A model generated the notes under the pieces. That model worked only from the letters and a program-made list of their open reading frames with translations. It made no database searches and was not told the DNA's origin. 29,579 nt of DNA from an uncultured Verrucomicrobiota bacterium (GTDB taxonomy: Bacteria > Verrucomicrobiota > Verrucomicrobiia > Methylacidiphilales > Verrucolacustridaceae), in the NCBI GenBank assembly GCA_903905395.1, contig CAIVGD010000358.1:1-29579 (forward strand). The letters run 5' to 3'. This document shows positions 15,703 to 25,351 of this stretch, piece by piece. A program made the position numbers and the translations under genes. Positions within the stretch are counted from its first letter, which is position 1. Each line of letters begins with the position of its first letter.

Positions 15703-18253
15703 TCAATGAGGGATGGGAGGGACGAACTCGGACATTAAAATTGAAATTCCCTGTAGCCTCTACCGGTACTCTTCCCGCATAACTCTGCCAACCATGAACC
15801 AATCCCTCGGTCGCCTCCAACCGAACCACCTTGGATAGTTCCACCGGATCAACCGGCTTGAGATATGCCTCCACCGCCACTTCTCCAATCTGTAAGCCAC
15901 CCAGAAAAACTTTTACCGTGACCGGCACCGTGTCCCCCACGCTAATCGTCGCGCGGCTCGAGTTATTCCACGTGACCTCATTCGCGCGGACTTGAGGCCA
16001 GGCCAGGCGGACCTTGTCTTTCCACACCGCCAATTCCTTGGACTTCTCCCAGCTGTTTGCGGCAAACATCCGGCCCTTTTCCGCCGCCTTCCGATAAAAG
16101 ATGCCCGCATACTCCTCGACCATCCGGGAAGTATTATAAACCGGACCTATCGTCATCAGACTCCGTCGCACTCGATCGATCCAGCGCTTCGGAACCTCTT
16201 CGGCATCCTGATCGTAATACAATGGAACGATCTCGTGTTTGAGGATTTCGTAAATGGAGAAAGCATCAAACTCGTCCTGAACCTCGGGCGCCAGACGGAA
16301 AGTATCATCCCCAATGGCCCATCCGTTCGTGCCGTCGTACGCCTCATCCCACCAGCCGTCCCGCACGCTGAAATTTAGACAGCCGTTGGTGATCACTTTT
16401 TCACCACTCGTTCCGCTCGCTTCGAGCGGCCGCGTCGGGTTGTTCAGCCAGACATCGCAACCGTGGTAGAGAAAGCGGGCTACGTTGAAATCGTAGTTTT
16501 CCACGAAAACAATCCGGTTCTTGAACTCCGGTAAGGCCGATATCTTTACGATCTGCTGGATGAGTGTCTTTCCACCCTCATCAGCCGGATGCGACTTGCC
16601 GGCAAAAAGGAACTGCACGGGGCGATCCGGATCGTTGACAATCTCCGCCAGTTTATCGAGATCACGGAAGAGCAGAGCCGCCCGCTTGTACGTGGCAAAG
16701 CGCCGGGCAAAGCCGATGGTCAAGGCCTTGGGATTGAGCAGTTGATCCGTCGCTCGGATCTCGCCCGGTTTGGCCCCATTGCGCAACCGCTGGTTCCGTG
16801 CGTTGCCCCGAACGAGTTCCAAAAGCTGAAGTTTTAACCTCTGATGGGTCGTCCAGTACTCCTTGTCCTTGAAAGCCACCCGCTTCTTCCACTCATCCGC
16901 CTTGGCGAGATCCTCGGGCATCATCGGCCCCCCTTGTTTTTCCAAGAGGGCGCGAATTTCCGGCGCCATCCAGGTGAAGGTGTGGATGCCATTGGTCACA
17001 TGCTGGATCGGAATCTCCGTATTCGGTACCCCGGGCCAGATATTCTGCCACATGTCCCGCGAGACCCGGCCATGAATGGCGCTCACGCCGTTCGCCTGCC
17101 GGGAAAGACGCAGAGCGAGGATCGTCATGCTGAAGGGTTCGTCTTCCTTGTACGCCCAAGGCCGCCCCAGTTTGAGAAGCTCATCAAATCCGACGTGACA
17201 CTCCTTGATGAAATTCCCGAAATATTTTTCCATCAACTTCGTGCTGAAGGCGTCGTTACCTGCCGGAACGGGGGTGTGGGTGGTGAAGACATTGCTGGCA
17301 GCCACGAACTGCAGAGCTTCGATCATGGTTAATTTTTCCGCAGTGATCAACATCCGGATCCGCTCCAGACCGAGAAAGGCCGCGTGCCCTTCATTCATGT
17401 GATAGACCGAGGGTTGAAATCCCATCGCGGCGAGCGCCCTCACCCCGCCGATGCCGAGCACGATTTCCTGGCACAACCGCATCTCTTGATCCCCACCGTA
17501 CAGTTGGTACGTGATTTTTCGGTCCTCGGGAGAGTTTTCCCCGAGATCCGTGTCCATGAGGAAAAGACGGGTTAGCCCGATCCTCACCTCCCAGGCTTTG
17601 GCAAAAACTTTCCGACCCGGCATGGCCAGCTCGACCACGATCGGAGTCTTCCCGTCCGGAGCCAACGCCTCACGGATGGGCAGATCTTGAAAAACATTGT
17701 CCACCGCAGAGGCTTCCTGCCACCCCTCCCGGTTTATTTTCTGGAAAAAATATCCGAAACGATAAAGAAGTCCGACCGCCACGAACGGCAACCCGAGGTC
17801 GCTGGCCGATTTGCAGTGGTCTCCGGCCAGAATACCCAGGCCCCCAGAGTAGTTGGGCAGAGATTCGTGAAAACCGAACTCGGCGGAAAAATATGCCACC
17901 AGCGGGTGATCGTCCTTCTCTTTGGGCATATTCTTGGCAAACCAAGTGTCCTTGCGGTCGAGATATGCCTGAAGGCGATCGTGCATCTCTTCCACCTTCT
18001 CCCGGTACGACTTGTCCTTGGCCGCCGCTTCCAGACGCGCCTGCTTGACCAACCGGAGCATCTTGATCGGACTGTGCCCGCAGGATTCCCAAAGTTCAGG
18101 ATCCAGCTCGCGGAACAATTCCAGCGCATCGTAATTCCAGCTCCACCACATGTTGAAGGCAAGATTCCGCAGGGACTCCAACCCTTCCGGGACACGGGGT
18201 ACAACCGAAACGACGAAAGGCCAGCGGGGGGCAGCATTAAGCACGGGCTTCAT
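15662..18253 (-). CDS. glgP: Alpha-glucan (glycogen/maltodextrin) phosphorylase, GT35
   Basis: The PLP-dependent enzyme removes glucose-1-phosphate from alpha-1,4-glucans. The 863 residues fit the shorter archaeal/Thermotoga type of GT35: an N-terminal domain with NMWWSWNYDALELFRELDP (about 34-52), YSGGLGILAGDHCKSASDLG (135-154), HMNEGHAAF (285-293), THTPVPAGND (325-334), FARRFATYKRA (515-525) and EASGTSGEKVITNG (611-624), whose Lys at 619 is the expected PLP lysine. The C-terminal 100 residues form a beta-rich extension of the kind seen in this subfamily. The ATG at 18253 has no ribosome site close by and a hairpin lies just upstream. No other glycogen gene is in the window; the neighbours are unrelated. 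Confidence 0.94.
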   Translation of the reverse strand: MKPVLNAAPRWPFVVSVVPRVPEGLESLRNLAFNMWWSWNYDALELFRELDPELWESCGHSPIKMLRLVKQARLEAAAKDKSYREKVEEMHDRLQAYLDRKDTWFAKNMPKEKDDHPLVAYFSAEFGFHESLPNYSGGLGILAGDHCKSASDLGLPFVAVGLLYRFGYFFQKINREGWQEASAVDNVFQDLPIREALAPDGKTPIVVELAMPGRKVFAKAWEVRIGLTRLFLMDTDLGENSPEDRKITYQLYGGDQEMRLCQEIVLGIGGVRALAAMGFQPSVYHMNEGHAAFLGLERIRMLITAEKLTMIEALQFVAASNVFTTHTPVPAGNDAFSTKLMEKYFGNFIKECHVGFDELLKLGRPWAYKEDEPFSMTILALRLSRQANGVSAIHGRVSRDMWQNIWPGVPNTEIPIQHVTNGIHTFTWMAPEIRALLEKQGGPMMPEDLAKADEWKKRVAFKDKEYWTTHQRLKLQLLELVRGNARNQRLRNGAKPGEIRATDQLLNPKALTIGFARRFATYKRAALLFRDLDKLAEIVNDPDRPVQFLFAGKSHPADEGGKTLIQQIVKISALPEFKNRIVFVENYDFNVARFLYHGCDVWLNNPTRPLEASGTSGEKVITNGCLNFSVRDGWWDEAYDGTNGWAIGDDTFRLAPEVQDEFDAFSIYEILKHEIVPLYYDQDAEEVPKRWIDRVRRSLMTIGPVYNTSRMVEEYAGIFYRKAAEKGRMFAANSWEKSKELAVWKDKVRLAWPQVRANEVTWNNSSRATISVGDTVPVTVKVFLGGLQIGEVAVEAYLKPVDPVELSKVVRLEATEGLVHGWQSYAGRVPVEATGNFNFNVRVRPSHPSLTQAHELRLITWAE

Positions 18254-18262
18254 ATATGAAAA

Positions 18263-18307
18263 GAGGGTGTGCCTTTCTCCTATGCCGGGCTAGGAAAAAC
18301 ACACCTC
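18263..18307 (-). promoter_or_regulatory. Stem-loop just upstream of the glgP start
   Basis: On the minus strand GAGGTGTG pairs with CACACCCTC (one bulged base), enclosing a second short stem, CCTA with TAGG. The 3' arm ends 9 bases before the glgP ATG and is followed by TTTT. It could be a terminator for the upstream operon or a structure that hides the glgP start region. This is a reading of base pairing only. Confidence 0.3.
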
Positions 18308-18362
18308 GTTTGCATCTTTCTAACTCTAAGCGGTTCCCTGTTCCTTCTCACCTGTCCCCGTT

Positions 18363-18896
18363 TCACTTGATCAAAGCTTGGATGGCCCGAAATTTTGCAT
18401 GGTCAGAACTTTCCATCATTTCAAAAAGAACAGCCTCCACCGTGCTCACCACAACCCCGTCGGCCCTCATCTCGGCCAAGGCGATCTCCCGGTCTCTGGC
18501 TTCTCTTGATCCAACTGCATCCGCCACCACCACGGGCGTCAATTCCTTGAGACGCAAATCATATACCGTTTGCCGGATGCAGACATGCGCCTCACAGCCC
18601 GCCACCAAAATTCTCTTTCTCTTCAAACTTTTTCCCTCTTCCGCTGCTGAAAACCGGGTTTTCGCCAAAGCTTTATACCCACTGCCAAGTGCTTTTTGAA
18701 TCGAGGCCACGGTTTTTCCCAGCTTGGCCGGAACCTGCTCCGTCACCACAATCGGCAATCCCAGTAGACGCGTCCCTTGCACCAGAATCTCCAACCTAGC
18801 CAGCCAATCGACAGGCTCCTTCACCGCCACGACCATCTTCTCCTGCACATCCACCACGAGAAGTCCGACATCCCCGAGCGGCAAACGCCACGACAT
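18363..18896 (-). CDS. Isochorismatase-family cysteine hydrolase
   Basis: The 177-residue protein has the isochorismatase-like fold. The family catalytic triad is visible: Asp in LLVVDVQEKM (about residue 15), Lys in LAKTRFSA (about 77) and Cys in VAGCEAHVCIRQT (the second Cys, about 105). Members hydrolyse amides or vinyl ethers; the short length and VTEQVPAKLG segment resemble the YcaC-like group of unclear substrate, so I give no reaction. I chose the ATG at 18896 because GAGGAGGG lies 7 bases upstream, the best ribosome site seen in this region. An upstream in-frame start at 18944 would add 16 basic residues without family support. It is the last gene after coaC (89-base gap). Confidence 0.88.
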   Translation of the reverse strand: MSWRLPLGDVGLLVVDVQEKMVVAVKEPVDWLARLEILVQGTRLLGLPIVVTEQVPAKLGKTVASIQKALGSGYKALAKTRFSAAEEGKSLKRKRILVAGCEAHVCIRQTVYDLRLKELTPVVVADAVGSREARDREIALAEMRADGVVVSTVEAVLFEMMESSDHAKFRAIQALIK

Positions 18897-18985
18897 GTTC
18901 AGCCCTCCTCTTCGGTGAAGTATTGCAGGAAGGCGATCACGCAAATATCCCGGGGTTGATCACCAATTCTGGGACTGATTGTTGC

Positions 18986-19561
18986 TCATGGCTTCTTTCG
19001 CCCCCAAGCGTTTTCTTTTAAAAGTTTTTTTACTTGTTCCATGATTTCAGCGACGGGGGCCATTCGCCCCGGTCCTTCGGCTCCGCAGGCCAGTCTCCCC
19101 TCCGACGGACCCACCAGATGGTTCCCACGGGTTTGTAATATCTTCACGTTTGCCTGCGTGGCGGGGTGCTGCCACATGTGTGTGTTCATGGCGGGCGCAA
19201 AAAGCACTGGTGCTTGAGTCGCCAACAGCACCGCGCCCAACACATCTCCCGCCAATCCATGAGCCGCCTGCGCCAAAAAATCCGCACTCGCCGGAGCCAC
19301 CACAATCGCGCCCGCCTTTTCCGCCAGATCCAGATGGGTCATCCCTCCTCCATCCCTCTCCTCCCACAGGGAGGTGTGTACGGGTTGATGCGTCAGAGCC
19401 GCGAGCGTGAGTGGGGTCAGAAAACGCGCCCCGTTCGCCGTCATGATCGCATGCACCTCCCAGCCCTCCTTGACCATCGCACTGGCCAGATCGGCCGCCC
19501 GAAAAGCAGCGATCGAACCCGTCACTCCGAGAATGACTATGTGAGATGGTTTCTCAGCCAT
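18986..19561 (-). CDS. coaC: Phosphopantothenoylcysteine decarboxylase domain, stand-alone CoaC
   Basis: CoaC is an FMN enzyme that decarboxylates 4'-phosphopantothenoylcysteine in coenzyme A synthesis. The 191 residues show GVTGSIAAFRAADL (12-25), the catalytic His at 76 (MTHLDL), the substrate clamp PAMNTHMW (123-130, Asn126) and the active-site Cys at 159 in GRLACGAEGPGRM. Most bacteria fuse CoaC to CoaB (phosphopantothenate-cysteine ligase) in one protein of about 400 residues; here the frame stops after the flavoprotein half, and no CoaB follows. A separate coaB must lie elsewhere or another ligase does the job. The start overlaps the gmk 3' end by 8 bases. Confidence 0.92.
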   Translation of the reverse strand: MAEKPSHIVILGVTGSIAAFRAADLASAMVKEGWEVHAIMTANGARFLTPLTLAALTHQPVHTSLWEERDGGGMTHLDLAEKAGAIVVAPASADFLAQAAHGLAGDVLGAVLLATQAPVLFAPAMNTHMWQHPATQANVKILQTRGNHLVGPSEGRLACGAEGPGRMAPVAEIMEQVKKLLKENAWGRKKP

Positions 19562-20168
19562 GTTGAAGATTCAGCCTCCGGCTCAAATAACGCTCCGCCC
19601 GGATGATGGCGCGGAACTTGATCAAATCCTCCTCCATCGAACTGCTTAAAATCGTGTACCGATAGCTCTTCCACTCCGCCATCTCAGCATCCGCCGCCTG
19701 GATGCGGGTGGAAATCTGTTGCGCCGTCTCCGTCCCCCGCCCTTCAAGTCTCCGGCGTAACTCCTCCAGATCCGGCGGCATGATAAAAATGTCCGCCAGC
19801 GAGGCTTTGATCTGAGGATCCTTCGATTCCCGGATCTGTCGGGCCCCCTGTACATCAATATCGAGCAGCACATCCCTTCCCTCAGCCAGATGCTCCAACA
19901 CCGTCCCTTTGGGAGTTCCGTAGTAGTGGCCGTACACATCGGCGTATTCCAGCATCCCCCCCGCCTTCCGCTTCTTTTCAAAATCGGTTTGAGACAGGAA
20001 AAAATAATCCGCCCCTTCCTTCTCCCCCAAACGCATGGGCCGGGTTGTGCAACTTACCGAATATACTAAATCCGGCGTCTGGCGGACATTGGTGCAGAGC
20101 GTGGTCTTGCCCGTGCCAGAAGGAGCCGAAACCACAAACAAAATCCCCGAGCGTGTGAAATTATTCAA
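19554..20168 (-). CDS. gmk: Guanylate kinase
   Basis: Gmk phosphorylates GMP to GDP with ATP. The 204 residues have the P-loop APSGTGKTT (15-23), the GMP-binding SVSCTTRPMRLGEKEGADYFF (37-57), LEYADVYGHYYGTPK (73-87) and the DIDVQGARQIR segment (103-113). Length is normal. The gene overlaps yicC by 8 bases upstream and coaC by 8 bases downstream, so yicC-gmk-coaC is a compact translationally linked set, an order common in many bacteria, although rpoZ, often found between gmk and coaBC, is missing here. Confidence 0.97.
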   Translation of the reverse strand: MNNFTRSGILFVVSAPSGTGKTTLCTNVRQTPDLVYSVSCTTRPMRLGEKEGADYFFLSQTDFEKKRKAGGMLEYADVYGHYYGTPKGTVLEHLAEGRDVLLDIDVQGARQIRESKDPQIKASLADIFIMPPDLEELRRRLEGRGTETAQQISTRIQAADAEMAEWKSYRYTILSSSMEEDLIKFRAIIRAERYLSRRLNLQHG

Positions 20169-21036
20169 GATTGGCCGCCTGTTCCCTGAGTTTTTCCAAC
20201 TCGGATTTAAAAACGATCGCCAACCTCGTCAAGTCCAGTTCGCCCGATTTCGATCCCACCGTGTTGACCTCCCGCTGGAGCTCCTGAATGAGAAATTCCA
20301 ACGTCCTTCCCCCCGGCGCTTTCGTGGAAACCAGCCCGTTGGCCTCCACCAGATGAGCCCGTATCCGGTTGATTTCCTCTGTCACATCACCACGATCCGC
20401 CGCCGAGGCCATCTCCCGGACCACCCGATCCGGTTCCAGCGCCACACCCGCCTCCCCCGCCAGTTCCCTAAGACGGGCACAAAGTCTTTCTCCCTGTTTG
20501 CGGCGCATCGCTCCAGCCGACTTTTCCATCTTTCCTCGAACACCCTCCATTTTTTTGAGATGAGCTCGCAGAACCTGAACCATGTGCCGCCCCTCCCGTT
20601 CACGCGACTCCACCATTTTTCGCAACGCCCCGCGCACGCCAGACAGAATCTTTCGATCATCGGCTGGGGTCACGGTCACTTGGGTGCTTACCACCACCCC
20701 TGGCAACCCGAGAAGATCAGACCAAGACGGACCTCCGCTCACACCCAGTTTTTTTCCCGCCGTCCGCAATGTACCTGCGTAAGCCGCTGCTTTCTGCAAA
20801 TCCAAGCTTCGTCCATGGCTCAAACGGGAAGGCTCCATTTGCAGAGCTACGGTGACTTTGCCCCGCGCGACCGCCTCCGCCACCTCCTCCCGGACCTGCC
20901 GTTCTAGCCGTGTGAGTTCCCCGGGAGTGAAAACGATCACCTCCAAACCCCGTTTGTTCACAGATGAGACTTCAATCCGAATCTGGGCATGACGGGTTGG
21001 GATCTGGACTGAACCAAAGCCGGTCATACTGCGCAT
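20161..21036 (-). CDS. yicC: YicC-family endoribonuclease
   Basis: The YicC/YloC family was long of unknown function and is now known in Escherichia coli to be an endoribonuclease acting on small RNAs. The 291 residues open with the invariant RSMTGFG and include EVSSVNKRGLE (about 22-32) and the C-terminal DUF1732 part GRTLEFLIQELQREVNTVGSKS, followed by the terminal KSELEKLREQAANLE helix. I start at the ATG at 21036, where AGGA lies 7 bases upstream; a GTG one codon earlier is possible. It sits 31 bases downstream of the AsmA-like gene and overlaps gmk by 8 bases. Confidence 0.94.
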   Translation of the reverse strand: MRSMTGFGSVQIPTRHAQIRIEVSSVNKRGLEVIVFTPGELTRLERQVREEVAEAVARGKVTVALQMEPSRLSHGRSLDLQKAAAYAGTLRTAGKKLGVSGGPSWSDLLGLPGVVVSTQVTVTPADDRKILSGVRGALRKMVESREREGRHMVQVLRAHLKKMEGVRGKMEKSAGAMRRKQGERLCARLRELAGEAGVALEPDRVVREMASAADRGDVTEEINRIRAHLVEANGLVSTKAPGGRTLEFLIQELQREVNTVGSKSGELDLTRLAIVFKSELEKLREQAANLE

Positions 21037-21067
21037 CACGTCATCCTACTGAGAAATCCCGCGCGAC

Positions 21068-24000
21068 TCAAAACCCAAAGATCTTTAGCGCGCCCTGCAA
21101 CGGGGCGGTGACGGGAGAGGCCGCTCCCCCCGTTGCGCCGTTCGCGCCCTGCAAAATTCCCGAAGGGGCATTCATCAGAAGATTGATTCCACTCTCCGCC
21201 AGCATTTTTCCAATATTCATCTCCACGTTCGGATCACTGAGGGTCCCACTGATGCGGGCATCGCCAGGAATCTTCGTGTAGTAATCGTTGCTCTTGCCGA
21301 TGAGCTGGGTCATGGCCCCCTGCAACTGCCCACTGCTCTGCATCGCTTCCTTCGTCAACGCAAAGCGCAGCTTGAAATCGAGAGTCTGGCTGAACCAATT
21401 CAGCCACCCATTAAGGCTGGCAGAAATAGCGGTACCCGTGACCTGCAGATTGGGAACACTGATCTTTTCCCCTTGAAGGTTGAACTCAGAACCCAGGTCG
21501 TTGATCTCGCTCGAGGCGATAAAGCTCGAGCCCAGCAGTTGGCCGGCACTCTGCAGGGCCTTGGACATGGATGGCAACCGCTCCAGATGCGCTTGGTACA
21601 GCCTGAAACTGCCCTGCCCTGACAGGGAACGGCGGAGCTCCTCGATCGTCGGACCGGCGGCTTGGGCCGAAAGTTGGAGATCGATCCATCCCCCGATCGG
21701 GCCCTTCGCATCCGTAATCATACTTCCCAGGATCGCCCCGAGCGGAAACTTGTTCATCACTACGCGGGCCTGCACAGGTTGCCCCGTAGCCGAGGAGACC
21801 ACCGAGGCGCTAATCGACCCTCCCTTCACCTGCACGGTGGAAGGTTCGAGAATGATTCCTTCCGGCCCGAATCGGAAGTGTGGCACTTTCACCGGGCCCA
21901 CAGTCGCTTCATCCACGATGATCTGATCCACATCCACCGAAAGATCCATCCGCTTGGGATTGCTTTTTGAAGGGGATGCCTTCGGATCCGGTTTTGCGCT
22001 TAGGAGCCCCTTGGTTTGCGCCAAGAGACCACGCAGATCAATAACCCCTCCCTTCAACTGCGCACTGATCGAACCAGGGCTCCAGCTCATGGTTGGAATT
22101 TCCACCGGGTTGTTGCGGTAATCCGGGAAGAGAAGGCTGGCATCTTTCAGGGTCAGACTGTCCGTCCGCCTGTCATACTCAAAATCCCCACCCACCCGGA
22201 CGGAAGCCGCAGGCAGTTTTATGTCTTCCATCAACCGGGCCTCGAGAAGCGTCAGGTCAAACTCTCCGCTCGCTCCGTGGTTGCCGGTTTGCAAAAAACC
22301 AGCACCCAAAACCAGATCTCCATCCACCCACTGGGCGGGGCGAAGCCAAGGGGTGGACAAGATCCTCATCCAACCATCAGAAATCCGGCCACATTCCCAG
22401 GAAAAAGGTCCCGTCTTGGTCCAGGAAAACTTGCTCACGGAAATATTTCCCATCGCGCCGCTGGCATTTAGCTGAACTTCTGAAAGAGATCTCAAACCAT
22501 CCTGCCACTCCACGATTCCCTGACTCTTCACCCCAACGCCCGTGATGGCGCCGATTTCCGAAAGTTTTCCCGAGAACTGGGTGATCTCCGTACTGTAGCC
22601 GATTTTACGAATCCCCTCCTTTAGGTCCGCCACTTCCGCCTTGCACACCAAAACACCTCCGGAAACCCAGTCCGCCAAACCAACGAAGTTTTGCGAGGCC
22701 GTTGCCAGATCCATTTTTCCCACGACGGCCAACGCCGAGTGCGCGTCCTTCTCCGCAGAGAATTCCAGCCAGCTATGCGCACCCTGCCGTGAGGTCAGCT
22801 GGACCTTTTGAATTTTTACCTGCCGATCCGCGCCCAGCGAAATTCCCGCCAGCAAACTCACCTGATTCGCGGGGAATTGGATCTTGGGAAGCGTGACCAT
22901 CAGATCGGGCGACTGTAAATCGACTTCCCCGGTGAGGACCCCCGTTTGCGGGTTGCCCCGTACCTTGAGAAAACCTGAGATCGATCCCAAAAGGGAAGTT
23001 TCCGTGGCCTTCGGAAAAATCAAGGGGCCGAAAAGGCCGATCGGCCATCCAGTGAACTGCATTACCCCGGAAATCGCCTCCTTGCCCGCGAGTTGCCATT
23101 CGCCCTCAGCGATCTTTTCCAAAAGGAGAGGCTTGTCCAGAGAGGCTCGGATCGCGTCCGAGCCATCGCGGTGAAGGGCTTGGAGCGAAAAGGCGTCAAC
23201 CGAGAATTTTCCCGAAACGGCGGACGGCCACGAAGCCCGGACCGATCCGTCCACGGAAGAAAAATCAACCAACCTGGAATGACCAGGGAGGCCGGTTTCA
23301 ACAGTGATCACTCCGTGAAGATTTACGTCCGCCCGGTCCTGCTGGGCGTGCCGATCATATTGGAAAGAGCCGGTGCCGGATGCCTCCTTCCACTGCCACG
23401 ACGGCGTTAGGATGGAGAGAATCGGCACCACGAGGGATGACTCCGCCTTCCGCAGATCAACTTTTGCCCTGCCCTCACCTTTTTCCGGAATCCATTCGAC
23501 CGAGCCCTGCCCATCGAGAAGTGTTTGCCCGCCCCGGTCCGACTGCAACGCGATCTCCGGCAGACTCCAAACTCCGGCCAAGTTTTTCATTTCGGAAGAA
23601 ACCTTCGCCTGCCACGGACTCGCCGTCTCCCCCGCCCAATGCATGTTTTGCAGAGTGATGGAGAACAATCCGCTGCCCTTGTCTGAGGTGTTTCCAGAAA
23701 ACTCCAGATGCACTTTGGCCTGCCCCGCTTCGGGCCAAAGCTTGGCCCCCGACCATGCCTTCCCGAGGCCGATCAGCCCGGCTTCCGCCCCACCGATCAA
23801 CCACCCCTCGCCTTTGCCCAAGTCCCACTCGGCCTGAATTTTGGCCTGCACATCGTTGGTTACGCCACCTTCCCAATCTGCGGTTAGGACAGCCTCCTCA
23901 ACCTTGATCTTCTCCGACCCCTGAAGATTTCCCCGGAAATCGATCGCCGCTGAAGTGATCTGAAGATTTCCTTGGAGGAGGGAACCGGATGCGTTCATCG

Positions 24001-25351
24001 CCCGACTCTCGATCCGACCCGTTACGTTGATCGTGGAACTCTGGATATCCGCTCGCCCACTCGCCGAAAGCTGTCCGCCCTGCACTTTCAATTGCTGGGG
24101 AGAGATCACTAAAGGAGCCACCGCCGCCATTTCCATTCCGCGCAAACTCCATTGCAAAACTGCCGCTTCGGAGGACGCGGGGCCTCCACCTTTGGGATGA
24201 AAGACCGCCGGACGATCCAAACTCATCTGCAAATCTTGGGGTTGGCCTTTTTGTCCGAGCGAAGCTTGCAGGGTTTCCACTCGCAGGGATCCATCCTCCC
24301 CCGTCCAAGCCCCGGCGATGGAAGCCGCAAAATCGGCAGGCTTGCCAGGCCACGCCGGGCCGATCGAAGGCTGGATCTGCACATTTTGCCCCTGCAGGTT
24401 CACGCGAGCCGTGACCGGCTTTTTCTTACCCCCTTGCAAGCTTAACGTTCCCCCCAGATTGCCCGCCGACGATTTCACCCCCCTTGCCTGCAGAAGCATC
24501 CCAGCGATTCCCAGATTCACCGGATCCAATTGAACTTCCGACGCCCAGTCGCCCGAGGCCGCCCATCGACCCGTTGCAGAGGCCGCCAGTTTCACCCCTC
24601 CCACGCCTTCCCACGATCCTCGCATGCTTTCCACATTCCAGTCACCCGAGGGGGTGGCCGTAGCCCTCCCATCTAGCACCAACCGACACGGCACCACCAA
24701 CTCCGCAGGCGAAAAATCAACCACAGTGGCCACATCCGCCGAGAGGTTCGCGTCCCACTGATCACCGCCCGCGGCTCCTGCGCTTTTACTGGCCTTCATG
24801 GAAACAGATCCGCAGATCTCCTCCTGACCGGGACCGTTCCAGTCCAACCTTTGTAGCTTGGCCCGGATCTCCCGCGGAGTGCGCCCATCCCAACCTTGAG
24901 CCTTCACCTCCACTCCACCCAGAATCCAGGCACCTTGCGCCAGTCGCACCCGTCCTTCCGTGATCTCAATCGACGCCTCCTGTAGAACCAACGGAAATTG
25001 AATCGGCCCGGAGGAAGGCTGAGGTTGGCTCATTTCCAGATCGATCAATCCAAATTTGAGATCTAGCTGGACGATCTCTAGCTTGCCTGAAAGAAGACTC
25101 TCCAGTTTCACCACCAGAAGAGACGAATCCAGCGCCAAGCGGGACTTTTGCGGATCCACCGCCTCCAGTCCTTGGATTTCAAGTTTTCCAAAAGGAGAAA
25201 GACGCGCCACCTCCGCTTTCGCTTTCCAGCCCAATGCTCGCGCTGTTAACGGCACAGTGATTCCGCGAAAGACATTCGGCTCAAAGAGCAGGGTTGATAC
25301 AATTCCCAACACCCCTAGCAGGCCCGAAAGAAGAAACTTGGCTATTTTCAT
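21068..25351 (-). CDS. Very large AsmA-like envelope protein
   Basis: The protein has about 1427 residues. It starts with an N-terminal signal anchor (MKIAKFLLSGLLGVLGIVSTLLF), then about 1300 residues of repetitive beta-rich sequence full of Gly, Ser and short alternating hydrophobic strands (for example GKLEIQGLEA), and an AsmA-type C-terminal region with LNGWLNWFSQTLDFKLRFAL and KIPGDARISGTLSDPNVEM. AsmA/TamB-type proteins form long periplasmic beta-grooves thought to carry phospholipids between the inner and outer membrane, so a diderm envelope is implied. A GTG three codons upstream (25360) is an alternative start; the ATG at 25351 opens directly into the anchor. It heads the run with yicC, gmk and coaC. 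The family call rests on architecture and C-terminal motifs. Confidence 0.82.
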   Translation of the reverse strand: MKIAKFLLSGLLGVLGIVSTLLFEPNVFRGITVPLTARALGWKAKAEVARLSPFGKLEIQGLEAVDPQKSRLALDSSLLVVKLESLLSGKLEIVQLDLKFGLIDLEMSQPQPSSGPIQFPLVLQEASIEITEGRVRLAQGAWILGGVEVKAQGWDGRTPREIRAKLQRLDWNGPGQEEICGSVSMKASKSAGAAGGDQWDANLSADVATVVDFSPAELVVPCRLVLDGRATATPSGDWNVESMRGSWEGVGGVKLAASATGRWAASGDWASEVQLDPVNLGIAGMLLQARGVKSSAGNLGGTLSLQGGKKKPVTARVNLQGQNVQIQPSIGPAWPGKPADFAASIAGAWTGEDGSLRVETLQASLGQKGQPQDLQMSLDRPAVFHPKGGGPASSEAAVLQWSLRGMEMAAVAPLVISPQQLKVQGGQLSASGRADIQSSTINVTGRIESRAMNASGSLLQGNLQITSAAIDFRGNLQGSEKIKVEEAVLTADWEGGVTNDVQAKIQAEWDLGKGEGWLIGGAEAGLIGLGKAWSGAKLWPEAGQAKVHLEFSGNTSDKGSGLFSITLQNMHWAGETASPWQAKVSSEMKNLAGVWSLPEIALQSDRGGQTLLDGQGSVEWIPEKGEGRAKVDLRKAESSLVVPILSILTPSWQWKEASGTGSFQYDRHAQQDRADVNLHGVITVETGLPGHSRLVDFSSVDGSVRASWPSAVSGKFSVDAFSLQALHRDGSDAIRASLDKPLLLEKIAEGEWQLAGKEAISGVMQFTGWPIGLFGPLIFPKATETSLLGSISGFLKVRGNPQTGVLTGEVDLQSPDLMVTLPKIQFPANQVSLLAGISLGADRQVKIQKVQLTSRQGAHSWLEFSAEKDAHSALAVVGKMDLATASQNFVGLADWVSGGVLVCKAEVADLKEGIRKIGYSTEITQFSGKLSEIGAITGVGVKSQGIVEWQDGLRSLSEVQLNASGAMGNISVSKFSWTKTGPFSWECGRISDGWMRILSTPWLRPAQWVDGDLVLGAGFLQTGNHGASGEFDLTLLEARLMEDIKLPAASVRVGGDFEYDRRTDSLTLKDASLLFPDYRNNPVEIPTMSWSPGSISAQLKGGVIDLRGLLAQTKGLLSAKPDPKASPSKSNPKRMDLSVDVDQIIVDEATVGPVKVPHFRFGPEGIILEPSTVQVKGGSISASVVSSATGQPVQARVVMNKFPLGAILGSMITDAKGPIGGWIDLQLSAQAAGPTIEELRRSLSGQGSFRLYQAHLERLPSMSKALQSAGQLLGSSFIASSEINDLGSEFNLQGEKISVPNLQVTGTAISASLNGWLNWFSQTLDFKLRFALTKEAMQSSGQLQGAMTQLIGKSNDYYTKIPGDARISGTLSDPNVEMNIGKMLAESGINLLMNAPSGILQGANGATGGAASPVTAPLQGALKIFGF

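Noticed and set aside
20035..20907. Long open frame (290 codons) on the plus strand
   Set aside because: It is antisense to gmk and yicC, both with clear family motifs, and its Pro/Arg/His-rich product has no recognisable domain.
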